From the NCBI RefSeq assembly GCF_045038405.1, contig NZ_CP173660.1:2232001-2296000 (forward strand): a DNA stretch of 64,000 nt, written 5' to 3'. The notes beneath the pieces are model-generated. The model worked only from the letters and a program-made list of their open reading frames with translations, was not told the origin of the DNA and made no database searches. Positions 7,203 through 15,563 of this stretch are shown here, piece by piece. Each line of letters begins with the position of its first letter. Position 1 is the stretch's first letter. Source of the DNA: Sellimonas caecigallum (GTDB taxonomy: Bacteria > Bacillota > Clostridia > Lachnospirales > Lachnospiraceae). Position numbers and translations under genes: made by a program.

Positions 7203-9599
7203 ATGATCAGAGAACGGATCTACAAAGAATTGCTATTTTTGGACGGCGGCATGGGGACGCTTTTGCAGGAAAAGGGATTAAATCCTGGAGAACTGCCGGA
7301 AACATGGAATCTGAAAAACAAGGAGGCAGTCATCTCGATCCATCGCCAGTACTATGAGGCTGGAAGCGATATCGTCCTTACCAACACATTCGGGGCCAAT
7401 GCACTTAAATTCCGAGACAGTGAGTATCGATTGCAGGATATCATACAGGCAGCGGTGGAAAATGCGAAAGAAGCGAGAACACTTGCAGGAGTCGATGATG
7501 GACGCCATTATATCGGGCTCGACATGGGACCCACCGGAAAGCTTTTAAAACCTATGGGATACCTTGGTTTTGAGGAGGCGTACGAAGCATTTGCAGAAGT
7601 TGTGCGATGCGGGGTAAAGGCCGGTGCGGATCTGATACATATTGAGACGATGAGCGATACGTACGAGACGAAAGCGGCTGTTTTGGCTGCGAAGGAGGAA
7701 AGTGATCTTCCTGTCTTTGCCACACTGATCTTTGATGAAAAAGGAAAATTGCTGACAGGAGGGGATGTTCCGTCAGTGGTAGCGCTCCTGGAAGGACTCG
7801 GCGTGGATGCGCTTGGAATCAACTGTGGACTTGGACCAAAACAGATGATGCCGATCCTTTGCGAGATGCGAAGATGGGCTTCGGTTCCTATTATCGTAAA
7901 GCCAAATGCAGGCCTTCCAAAACAAAGAGACGGACACACGTACTATGATGTGACGCCGGAAGAGTTTGCCGACTGTATGGAGGAAATGGTAGAAGAAGGC
8001 GCGTGCATCATCGGAGGATGCTGCGGGACAACCCCGGAACACATCCGGATGATGACAAACGTATGCCGGGAAAAAGCGATCCACGTACCGGAAAAGAAGA
8101 CAGATACCATTGTATCTTCTTACGGACAGGCGGCTGTACTTGGAGATATGCCTCTGATCATCGGAGAGAGGATCAATCCTACCGGGAAGAAACGTTTTAA
8201 ACAGGCACTCAAAGAGAAAGATATCGATTATATCCTGAAAGAGGGGATCCGCCAGCAGGAGCAGGGAGCCCATATTCTGGATGTAAATGTAGGACTGCCG
8301 GACATTGATGAGCCAGCTATGATGGAGGAAGTCATCACAGAACTTCAGGGTATCACAAGCCTTCCACTTCAGATCGACACGGTAGATGCAAAGGCCATGG
8401 AACGGGCCATGCGGATCTATAACGGCAAGCCGATGGTCAATTCCGTAAGCGGGAAACAGGAATCCATGGATATGGTATTCCCTCTTGTGAAGAAATACGG
8501 AGGTGTTGTCATCGGTCTTGCCCTTGATGAGGGAGGAATCCCTGAGACGGCGGAAGGCCGGGTAGAGATTGCCGGCAAGATCATAAAAGAGGCAGAAAAA
8601 TACGGGATCGAAAGAAAAGATATCATCATAGACGTCCTGACAATGACGATCAGCTCGGAGCCGGAAGGAGCCAGGATCGTTCTGGAGGCTTTGGAGAAAG
8701 TAAGAAGACGTTACGGAGTGAAGACAGTCCTTGGAGTTTCCAATATCTCTTTTGGCCTTCCATACCGCCCGGCGGTCAACTCCACATTCTACGCTCTGGC
8801 TATGCAAAAAGGGCTGACAGCCGGAATCATTAACCCAGGATCGGAAGAGATGATGAAAGTCTATCGGTCTTATCTGGCGCTGATGAACTTTGATAAAAAC
8901 TGCGAAGCTTACATCCGTGCATATGCAGATCAGGAGGAAAAAGGGAAGGAAAAGACAGGGGCAAAAGAGGAGATGACCCTTGGTTACGCCATCCAGAAGG
9001 GACTGAAAGAAGAGGCGGGCCATCTGGCCAAAGCCTGCCTTGGAGAAGCGGAACCGCTGGACATTATCAATCAGCATCTCATCCCTGCCCTTGATTACGT
9101 CGGAAAAGGATTCGAGAAAGGAACGATCTTCCTTCCGCAGCTTCTCATGAGCGCAGATGCGGCAAAAGAAGCGTTTGCAGTCATCAAAGAAGCGCTGGAG
9201 GAAAGCGGCAGACAGGAAGAAAAAAAGGAAAAAGTCATACTTGCTACCGTAAAAGGAGACATCCATGATATCGGGAAAAACATTGTGAAAGTTCTCCTGG
9301 AAAATTACGGATTTGACGTTATCGATCTTGGAAAAGACGTGGATCCAAAGCGGATCGTGGAGACAGCGATCAAAGAACAAGTCTGCCTTGTTGGATTAAG
9401 CGCCCTTATGACAACCACTGTCGTCAGTATGGAAGAGACGATCCGTCTTTTGAGGGAAGAAAAACCGGACTGCAAAGTCATGGTAGGAGGCGCAGTTTTG
9501 AATGAGGAGTACGCGGATATGATCGGAGCTGACTTCTATGGAAAGGACGCGATGCAGTCCGTCTACTACGCACAGCGCGTGCTGAAGGAACAAGGGTAG
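7203..9599 (+). CDS. metH: Cobalamin-dependent methionine synthase without reactivation domain
   Basis: 798 residues from the ATG at 7203, which has AGGAG eight bases upstream. An earlier ATG at 7185 overlaps the previous stop and is the alternative. Domains in order: homocysteine methyltransferase barrel (zinc ligands C208, C273 and C274), pterin-binding barrel (about 340-600, GERINPTG and DVNVGLPD), B12 helical cap, and Rossmann cobalamin domain with the DxHxxG signature (D686, H688, G691) holding the lower-ligand histidine. The protein ends there, about 400 residues short of E. coli MetH, because the reactivation module is encoded by the preceding gene. It methylates homocysteine to methionine using 5-methyl-THF from MetF. 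Confidence 0.96.
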   Translation: MIRERIYKELLFLDGGMGTLLQEKGLNPGELPETWNLKNKEAVISIHRQYYEAGSDIVLTNTFGANALKFRDSEYRLQDIIQAAVENAKEARTLAGVDDGRHYIGLDMGPTGKLLKPMGYLGFEEAYEAFAEVVRCGVKAGADLIHIETMSDTYETKAAVLAAKEESDLPVFATLIFDEKGKLLTGGDVPSVVALLEGLGVDALGINCGLGPKQMMPILCEMRRWASVPIIVKPNAGLPKQRDGHTYYDVTPEEFADCMEEMVEEGACIIGGCCGTTPEHIRMMTNVCREKAIHVPEKKTDTIVSSYGQAAVLGDMPLIIGERINPTGKKRFKQALKEKDIDYILKEGIRQQEQGAHILDVNVGLPDIDEPAMMEEVITELQGITSLPLQIDTVDAKAMERAMRIYNGKPMVNSVSGKQESMDMVFPLVKKYGGVVIGLALDEGGIPETAEGRVEIAGKIIKEAEKYGIERKDIIIDVLTMTISSEPEGARIVLEALEKVRRRYGVKTVLGVSNISFGLPYRPAVNSTFYALAMQKGLTAGIINPGSEEMMKVYRSYLALMNFDKNCEAYIRAYADQEEKGKEKTGAKEEMTLGYAIQKGLKEEAGHLAKACLGEAEPLDIINQHLIPALDYVGKGFEKGTIFLPQLLMSADAAKEAFAVIKEALEESGRQEEKKEKVILATVKGDIHDIGKNIVKVLLENYGFDVIDLGKDVDPKRIVETAIKEQVCLVGLSALMTTTVVSMEETIRLLREEKPDCKVMVGGAVLNEEYADMIGADFYGKDAMQSVYYAQRVLKEQG

Positions 9600-9603
9600 T
9601 CCC

Positions 9604-9632
9604 TTGACACTTTCGGCTTCATCCATTATAGT
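9604..9632 (+). promoter_or_regulatory. Promoter of the hydrogenase-like gene
   Basis: Perfect -35 TTGACA (9604-9609) and TATAGT (9627-9632) with 17-base spacing, starting five bases after the metH stop. It suggests independent transcription of the following gene. Confidence 0.7.
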
Positions 9633-9675
9633 AGTAAAAGAACTTTTAAGAGAATGAGATTAGGAGGGATCTGCC

Positions 9676-11187
9676 ATGATGAGAGGACTTGATACTCCGG
9701 TAAGAAAGCGAAGAAGAAAAGTGTTCGAGGAGGTCGCTAGGATCGCATTTGAATCCACGCCGGAAACACTGAACGCAGAGTTGGAAGCTGTGCCTTACCG
9801 GCTTGTCAATGAAAATACGGAAAACTACAGGGAAGGGGTGTACCGTTTCCGTTCTATCGTAAGTGAACAGATGCGGCTCGCCATGGGTATGTCTCTTCGA
9901 CCGGAAGATAAGCCTGTTCATCTGACTGCAGGCGTTGAGGCAAGTAATATTTCGGACAAATATTACGAGCCGCCGCTTATGCAGGTCATCCCGTCGGCAT
10001 GCTCGGCCTGTGAAGAAAATAAATACGAAGTAAGCAATATGTGTAAAGGATGCTTCGCGCATCCATGCATGGAAGTTTGCCCAAAAGGGGCTATTTCTAT
10101 GGTAAACGGACATTCTTTTATCGATCAGGAAAAATGTATCAAATGCGGAAAATGTAAATCTGTATGCCCGTATGACGCCATTGCCAAGAAAGAACGTCCA
10201 TGTCAGGCAGCCTGCGGCGTCAAGGCCATCGAATCCGACAAATTCGGACGTGCCCGCATCAACCCGGACAAATGTGTATCCTGCGGTATGTGCATGGTAA
10301 GCTGCCCGTTCGGGGCGATCTCCGACAAATCTCAGATTTTCCAGCTGATACAGGCATTGAAGGAGGGAAAGGAGATCATCGCTGAGGTGGCGCCGGCATT
10401 TGTAGGACAGTTCGGGCCTGGAATCACGCCGCGAAATATTAAGGCCGCCCTCCATGAGCTTGGATTTTCCGCGGTGTACGAAGTGGCACTTGGGGCCGAC
10501 ATCGGCGCTATCGCCGAAGCACATCACTATGTGGAAAAGGTTGTGACAGGGGAACTGCCGTTCCTTCTTACATCCTGCTGTCCGTCCTGGTCCATGCTGG
10601 CGAAAAAGTATTTTCCGGATCTGATCGATGAGGTATCCCAGGAGCTTACTCCGATGGTGGCGACAGCCCGCACGATTAAGCAGGAACATCCGGAAGCACG
10701 AGTTGTCTTCATTGGGCCATGTGCGTCCAAGAAGCTGGAGGCGTCCAGAAGGACTGTACGAAGTGATGTGGACTTTGTCATCACGTTTGAAGAGCTTCAG
10801 GCCATTTTTGACGCAAAAGGGATCGATCTCACTACATATGAGGCGGAATCCTCTTTCCATAATGCAACAGGGGCAGGAAGAGGATATGCGGCGGCCGGAG
10901 GAGTGGCCAAAGCCATCGAGAAATGTATCAACGAATACTACCCGGATGTGGAAGTCAACATCGAACACGCGGAAGGGCTTGCAGAATGTAAAAAGATACT
11001 GGCTCTTGCCAAAGCGGGAAAAATGAACGGATGTCTCATCGAAGGGATGGGATGCCCGGGAGGATGCATCGCCGGTGCAGGGACGAATATCCAGGTTGCA
11101 AAGGCAAAGAAAGCACTGGATGATTTTGTAAATCATTCCACAAAACAGCTTCCGCCAAAAGAGCTGGAAGAAATAGAATTAAATTAA
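9676..11187 (+). CDS. [FeFe] hydrogenase large-subunit-like protein, group B type
   Basis: 503 residues. The middle carries [4Fe-4S] ferredoxin-like Cys motifs (CIKCGKCKSVCP and CVSCGMCMVSCP), preceded by extra Cys pairs (CSAC, CKGC). The H-cluster domain has L1 TSCCPSW (T299-W305), L2 GPCASKK (347-353) and L3 EGMGCPGGC (456-464), so all four cysteines that would hold the H-cluster (C301 or C302, C349, C460, C464) are present. The variant motifs (TSCCP rather than TSCMP; GPC rather than MPC) fit the group B enzymes of Clostridia, whose physiological role is not settled. No maturases (HydE/F/G) or electron-transfer subunits are adjacent. RBS TAGGAGGG precedes ATG-ATG. Confidence 0.85.
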   Translation: MMRGLDTPVRKRRRKVFEEVARIAFESTPETLNAELEAVPYRLVNENTENYREGVYRFRSIVSEQMRLAMGMSLRPEDKPVHLTAGVEASNISDKYYEPPLMQVIPSACSACEENKYEVSNMCKGCFAHPCMEVCPKGAISMVNGHSFIDQEKCIKCGKCKSVCPYDAIAKKERPCQAACGVKAIESDKFGRARINPDKCVSCGMCMVSCPFGAISDKSQIFQLIQALKEGKEIIAEVAPAFVGQFGPGITPRNIKAALHELGFSAVYEVALGADIGAIAEAHHYVEKVVTGELPFLLTSCCPSWSMLAKKYFPDLIDEVSQELTPMVATARTIKQEHPEARVVFIGPCASKKLEASRRTVRSDVDFVITFEELQAIFDAKGIDLTTYEAESSFHNATGAGRGYAAAGGVAKAIEKCINEYYPDVEVNIEHAEGLAECKKILALAKAGKMNGCLIEGMGCPGGCIAGAGTNIQVAKAKKALDDFVNHSTKQLPPKELEEIELN

Positions 11188-11214
11188 ATATACGATCAGG
11201 AGGCAGATAAAGTC

Positions 11215-13860
11215 ATGCAGACTTATGGAGTGAACGAATTGAGAAAGATGTTCCTGGATTTTTTTGAAAGCAAAGGACATCTCGTAAAAAAGAGTTTTTC
11301 GCTTGTACCGCACAACGATAAGAGTCTTCTTCTTATCAACTCTGGTATGGCACCGTTAAAACCGTATTTTACCGGACAGGAGATCCCGCCGAGACGCAGG
11401 ATGGCTACATGTCAGAAATGCATCCGTACCGGGGACATCGAAAATGTAGGGAAGACTGCGCGTCACGGTACGTTTTTCGAGATGCTCGGAAACTTTTCCT
11501 TTGGGGATTACTTTAAGAAAGAAGCCATCCGCTGGTCCTGGGAATTCCTCACAGAAGTCGTAGGGCTGGATCCGGAACGTCTCTATCCGTCTGTATATGT
11601 TGACGACCAGGAGGCGTTTGACATCTGGAACAAGGAGATGGGGATTCCGGCAGAGAGGATCTACAAATTCGGAAAAGAAGACAACTTCTGGGAACATGGA
11701 TCCGGACCTTGCGGACCTTGTTCTGAGATTTACTATGACCGTGGAGAAAAATATGGATGCGGACGCCCGGACTGTACGGTAGGATGCGAGTGCGACCGCT
11801 ATATGGAAATCTGGAATAATGTCTTTACACAGTTTGACAATGACGGACACGGAAATTACAGTGAGCTGGAGCAGAAAAATATCGATACCGGAATGGGACT
11901 GGAACGACTGGCCTCTGTTGTGCAGGATGTGGACTCTATTTTTGATGTAGATACCATAAAGGCACTCCGGGACCACGTATGCCGCATTGCAGGCGTGGAA
12001 TACGGAAAAGATGAGAATCAGGATGTTTCCATCCGTGTTATCACAGACCATATCCGTTCCGTGACATTCATGATCTCAGACGGAATTATGCCGTCCAACG
12101 AAGGAAGAGGCTACGTGCTTCGCCGTCTTCTCAGACGTGCTTGTCGTCATGGAAGACTTCTGAACATCGGAAGAAAATTCTTAAATGAACTTTGTGAGAC
12201 TGTTATCGAAGGATCCAAAGACGGATATCCGGAACTGGAAGAGAAGAAAGATTTCATCCTCAATGTCATCAGCAAAGAGGAAGATCAGTTTAACAAAACG
12301 ATCGATCAGGGGCTTGGCATTCTCGCGGATATGGAAAAAGACATGGCAAAAAATGGCGAAAAGACGCTTTCCGGCGAAAATGCATTCAAACTCTACGATA
12401 CGTACGGATTCCCTCTGGATCTGACAAAAGAGATCCTGGAAGAGAAGGGACTTGGCATTGATGAGGAAGGATTCCAGGCGGCTATGAAAGTCCAAAGAGA
12501 GACTGCCCGCGCAGCACGGGGAGTCACAAACTACATGGGCGCCGACGTGACAGTCTATGAGTCCATCGACCCGTCTGTTACAAGTACATTCGTAGGTTAT
12601 GACACTTTGACGCACGCTTCCAAAGTCACGGTTCTCACGACAGAGACAGAGATCACAGATGCGCTCACAGAAGGTGTGGAAGGCACGATCTTTGTGGAAG
12701 AGACACCGTTTTATGCTACAAGCGGGGGACAGAACGCGGATAAAGGTACGATCGTTTCTGAAGACGGAAGCTTTGCCTTTGAAGTAAAAGATGTCAAAAA
12801 ACTGCTTGGCGGAAAGATCGCACATATCGGCTGCGTGACAAAAGGAATGGTAAAGACAGGAGATACCGTAAAGCTTCAGGTGGAAGAAGAAAATCGTCTC
12901 CTTTCCGGAAGAAACCACAGTGCCACACACTTGCTTCAGAAAGCGCTCCGCACGGTTCTCGGGACACACGTAGAGCAGGCAGGATCCTATGTGGATGCCT
13001 CCAGACTTCGTTTTGACTTTACTCATTTTTCCGCACTCTCACAGGAGGAATTAAAAGAGGTAGAAGAGATCGTCAACAAGGCAATCGCAGATGCCCTCCC
13101 TGTCAAAGTAGAAAATCTCCCGATCGAGGAAGCGAAAAAGACGGGCGCACAGGCTCTGTTTGGCGAAAAATACGGCGATATCGTGCGTGTGGTCAGCATG
13201 GGGGATTTCTCCATTGAATTCTGCGGCGGTACTCACGTAGACAATACATCTTCCATCGGCTGTTTCAAGATCATCTCTGAGACAGGAGTGGCAGCTGGAG
13301 TGAGAAGGATCGAAGCCTTGACAAGCAAAGGACTGTTGACTTACTATGCAGACCTGGAAAATGTACTCCATGAGGCTGCAAAAGCGCTGAAGACGACTCC
13401 GGATCATCTGGAAGAAAAGATCGCGCATCTTCAGATGGAAAACAAAGAACTCCGAAGCGAAGTTGAAAGCTTGAAGAGCAAACTTGCCAAAGACGCCATG
13501 GGAGATGTCATGGATCAGATGAAAGAAATCGGCGGTATGAAAGCAGTTATGCTCAAAGTAGAAGGCGTCGACATGAATGGTCTGAGAGAACTGGGAGACC
13601 AGCTCAAAGAAAAGATGGGCGAAGGCGTGGCAGTTATTGCATCCGTGGCAGACGGAAAAGTAAGTCTCATGGCGACCGCAACGGACGGAGCAGTGAAAAA
13701 AGGCGCGCACTCCGGAAACCTTATTAAAGCCATCGCAGGCCTTGTAGGAGGCGGCGGAGGCGGACGCCCGAATATGGCTCAGGCTGGAGGCAAGAATCCG
13801 GCAGGAGTGGACGATGCTCTGAAGAAAGCAGAAGAAGTACTGGGAGAACAGCTTTCCTGA
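11215..13860 (+). CDS. alaS: Alanyl-tRNA synthetase
   Basis: 881 residues, full length. The N-terminal class II catalytic domain shows RKMFLDFFESKGH and motif 3-like GRGYVLRRLLRRACRHGR. The editing domain has the metal-binding HSATHLL, later CGGTH, and the C-terminal part contains a coiled coil (about 725-765) and a glycine-rich GGGGGGRPNMAQAGG. It charges tRNA-Ala and edits Ser/Gly mischarging. It lies only 27 bases after the hydrogenase-like gene behind CAGGAGG, so it appears to share that transcript; there is no room for a T-box leader. Confidence 0.98.
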   Translation: MQTYGVNELRKMFLDFFESKGHLVKKSFSLVPHNDKSLLLINSGMAPLKPYFTGQEIPPRRRMATCQKCIRTGDIENVGKTARHGTFFEMLGNFSFGDYFKKEAIRWSWEFLTEVVGLDPERLYPSVYVDDQEAFDIWNKEMGIPAERIYKFGKEDNFWEHGSGPCGPCSEIYYDRGEKYGCGRPDCTVGCECDRYMEIWNNVFTQFDNDGHGNYSELEQKNIDTGMGLERLASVVQDVDSIFDVDTIKALRDHVCRIAGVEYGKDENQDVSIRVITDHIRSVTFMISDGIMPSNEGRGYVLRRLLRRACRHGRLLNIGRKFLNELCETVIEGSKDGYPELEEKKDFILNVISKEEDQFNKTIDQGLGILADMEKDMAKNGEKTLSGENAFKLYDTYGFPLDLTKEILEEKGLGIDEEGFQAAMKVQRETARAARGVTNYMGADVTVYESIDPSVTSTFVGYDTLTHASKVTVLTTETEITDALTEGVEGTIFVEETPFYATSGGQNADKGTIVSEDGSFAFEVKDVKKLLGGKIAHIGCVTKGMVKTGDTVKLQVEEENRLLSGRNHSATHLLQKALRTVLGTHVEQAGSYVDASRLRFDFTHFSALSQEELKEVEEIVNKAIADALPVKVENLPIEEAKKTGAQALFGEKYGDIVRVVSMGDFSIEFCGGTHVDNTSSIGCFKIISETGVAAGVRRIEALTSKGLLTYYADLENVLHEAAKALKTTPDHLEEKIAHLQMENKELRSEVESLKSKLAKDAMGDVMDQMKEIGGMKAVMLKVEGVDMNGLRELGDQLKEKMGEGVAVIASVADGKVSLMATATDGAVKKGAHSGNLIKAIAGLVGGGGGGRPNMAQAGGKNPAGVDDALKKAEEVLGEQLS

Positions 13861-13922
13861 TCAGATCAAGAGGCTTTGCCTGCTTTTCATCGATACTTGT
13901 GAAAGAAAACGCAAAAAACTTC

Positions 13923-13950
13923 TTGACGTTTAAGCAAAGTGTGCTATAAT
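13923..13950 (+). promoter_or_regulatory. rpsU promoter
   Basis: TTGACG (13923-13928) and perfect TATAAT (13945-13950), spacing 16, about 77 bases upstream of the rpsU start. Confidence 0.65.
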
Positions 13951-14027
13951 ACTTGTAGTGCAATAAAATACCCGAACAGTCGTATGATGCACAATACAGG
14001 ACTGGAGGGGAGGTTAGGTGTGAGACA

Positions 14028-14204
14028 ATGTCAAATGTAATCGTAAAAGAAAACGAAACACTAGACAGCGCTTTACGCAGATTCAAACGCAACTGCGCAA
14101 AAGCTGGAATCCAGCAGGAGATTCGTAAAAGAGAACATTACGAAAAACCAAGCGTTAGACGTAAGAAAAAATCTGAGGCTGCTAGAAAACGTAAATATAA
14201 CTAA
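14028..14204 (+). CDS. rpsU: 30S ribosomal protein S21
   Basis: A 58-codon gene starting at ATG 14028 behind GGAGGGGAGG (the SD is a little distant; 14002-14012). It encodes the short basic S21 sequence: VIVKENETLDSALRRFKR at the start and an Arg/Lys-rich tail ending RKRKYN. S21 sits near the anti-Shine-Dalgarno end of 16S rRNA in the small subunit. It is monocistronic here, with its own promoter upstream and a strong terminator directly downstream. Confidence 0.97.
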   Translation: MSNVIVKENETLDSALRRFKRNCAKAGIQQEIRKREHYEKPSVRRKKKSEAARKRKYN

Positions 14205-14216
14205 TTATGTGCAGAT

Positions 14217-14250
14217 AAATAGGGTGTTGTACAACACCCTATTTTTGTTT
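14217..14250 (+). terminator. rpsU intrinsic terminator
   Basis: Perfect 14-base inverted repeat (14217-14230 / 14231-14244) centred on TTGTACAA, running into TTTTTGTTT. Starts 12 bases after the rpsU stop. Confidence 0.9.
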
Positions 14251-14328
14251 GTAAAATATGAATTGAAAAATACTTTTTGTGTTCCCGCCAAAAGGGGACA
14301 CATTTTCATAATAAAGGGAGGAAAAGTT

Positions 14329-14916
14329 ATGTGGTATAAAGGAGTGATCTTTGGAGAAAGTTCTTATGAGATCGTCCTGTGGTTTATGGTGTACAGCATT
14401 ATGGGATGGATCGTGGAGTCCATTTATATGTCGATCTGCAACCGGAAACTGACAAACCGGGGATTTGCGAAAGGACCGTGCTGCCCAATCTACGGGTTGG
14501 GGGCTCTATCTGTCTTTTTCATGCTGCGGCCTTTTGCAGACTGCCCGGTACTCCTGTTTTTTGTGGGATCCATCGTGGCTACCACGCTTGAGTATTTTAC
14601 AGCCATCGTGATGATCCGTATCTTCGGCGAAGTCTGGTGGGACTACAACGAAAAACCGTTCAATTACCGTGGTATCATATGCCTGGAAAGCTCGATAGCC
14701 TGGGGATTCTATACTGTGTTCCTTTTCTTGTTCCTGCAGAATTTTGTCATATTCCTCGTAAGCAGCATTCCGACGTCCATGGGGAAAATCATCGGAAGTC
14801 TGTTTCTGATTCTTTATGGTCTGGACTTTTCCACATCCCTTTACCGCGCAAAGAAGCAGGAGAAGCGAAAAGCAGAAGAAGAGAAAGAGGAGGAGACGGC
14901 ATGGCAGCGATATTGA
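14329..14916 (+). CDS. Putative ABC-transporter type IV (CmpB-like) membrane protein
   Basis: 195 residues from the ATG at 14329 behind AGGGAGGAAAAG. The frame is open upstream through the rpsU terminator, but that part is not plausible coding sequence. About five hydrophobic segments are visible. MGWIVESIYMSI, NRGFAKGPCCPIYGLGA and the WWDYNEKPFNYRG stretch are typical of the CmpB/PF06541 membrane family, whose function is not established. The C-terminus is highly charged (Lys/Glu). Its last 16 bases overlap the start of the broken response regulator at 14901. Confidence 0.8.
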   Translation: MWYKGVIFGESSYEIVLWFMVYSIMGWIVESIYMSICNRKLTNRGFAKGPCCPIYGLGALSVFFMLRPFADCPVLLFFVGSIVATTLEYFTAIVMIRIFGEVWWDYNEKPFNYRGIICLESSIAWGFYTVFLFLFLQNFVIFLVSSIPTSMGKIIGSLFLILYGLDFSTSLYRAKKQEKRKAEEEKEEETAWQRY

Positions 14917-15440
14917 TCATAGAAGACGATGAATCTGGTACTGGAAAAAGGAGGGTTTGATCTCGTGCTTTTGGATCTCATGCTTCCAGGGATGCCGGGA
15001 GAAAAAGTGCTTCTTGAGATCCGGCAAAAAGGACAGGTCCCGGTCATCGTCCTGACGGCAAAAGAAGAGCTGGACAGCAAGGTCGATATGCTCCTTGCTG
15101 GCGCGGATGACTATATTTTAAAGCCTTTTGAGATCCGGGAAGTGCTTGCAAGGATCCAGGTGCAGCTCAGAAAAAGCGGGAATGTCGGGCAGAAAACAGT
15201 GCTGGAACACAAAGGCCTAAGACTTGACAAAGAGGAACATCAGATATCCGTAAATGGGACCATCCTTACCGGGATCACAAGGCAGGAATTTCAGATTCTG
15301 GAGCTTTTTCTTACATGGCCCAAGAAAGTTATTTGGCAAAGAAGAAATCTTCGAGGCGGCCTGGCAGGAACCTTTTATGGGAGAGACGAAGGCGATCGAT
15401 GTCCACATAAGCAATATACGAAAAAAGCTCCGGACAGATC
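14901..15440 (+). pseudogene. Decayed OmpR-type response regulator
   Basis: The ATG at 14901 opens a classic receiver start (AAILIIEDDES) but the frame stops after 19 codons. From about 14929 another frame continues with EKGGFDLVLLDLMLPGMPG, the phospho-acceptor region, through VIVLTAKEE and ILKPFEIREVL. About 35-40 residues that normally separate these two parts are missing, so an internal deletion has also shifted the frame. A second lesion at about 15330 (one extra base after WPKKV) moves the winged-helix domain to a third frame, where GKEEIFEAAW and IDVHISNIRKKLRTD are recognisable. The normal C-terminal beta-hairpin is replaced by unrelated sequence from about 15440. It cannot make a working regulator. 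Confidence 0.85.
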
Positions 15441-15563
15441 GGAAGTATCGGAATTCATCTGACAGGGCAGGAGGCTTTGCGCGGCATATGGTCAGCAGCC
15501 ATTTACGGTATTGTTTTTGTCATACTTAGTATGTTTGTATTTCAAAAGAGGGATATACGATAA
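15441..15563 (+). pseudogene. Remnant C-terminal tail of a membrane protein, probably an ABC-2 permease
   Basis: From about 15441 one frame reads GSIGIHLTGQEALRGIWS, then a roughly 20-residue hydrophobic helix (AAIYGIVFVILSMFVF), then QKRDIR and a TAA. The short linker, last membrane helix and Lys/Arg-Asp-Ile end resemble the C-termini of ABC-2 type permeases such as those in lantibiotic or bacitracin resistance operons. The TAA overlaps the ATG of the downstream histidine kinase (TAATG), as expected if this was the gene immediately upstream of the kinase. Identification as a permease is inference; that it is a fragment joined to the response regulator is well supported. Confidence 0.55.

Noticed and set aside
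7773..9380. Long open frame on the minus strand opposite metH (over 500 codons)
   Set aside because: It is antisense to clearly conserved MetH motifs, has no ribosome site, and its translation is rich in Phe, His and Cys without any recognisable domain.
9646..11136. Long minus-strand open frame opposite the hydrogenase gene
   Set aside because: Shadow of a strongly conserved gene; no plausible protein features.
11188..11214. T-box leader for alaS
   Set aside because: Only 27 bases lie between the hydrogenase stop and alaS; no room for a T-box.
14278..14302. Imperfect hairpin TGTGTTCCC...GGGGACACA before the CmpB-like gene
   Set aside because: It shares the TGTTCC/GGGGAC flavour of the REP-like family but the order and spacing of the core differ, and the arms are only nine bases with a mismatch; similarity is probably chance.
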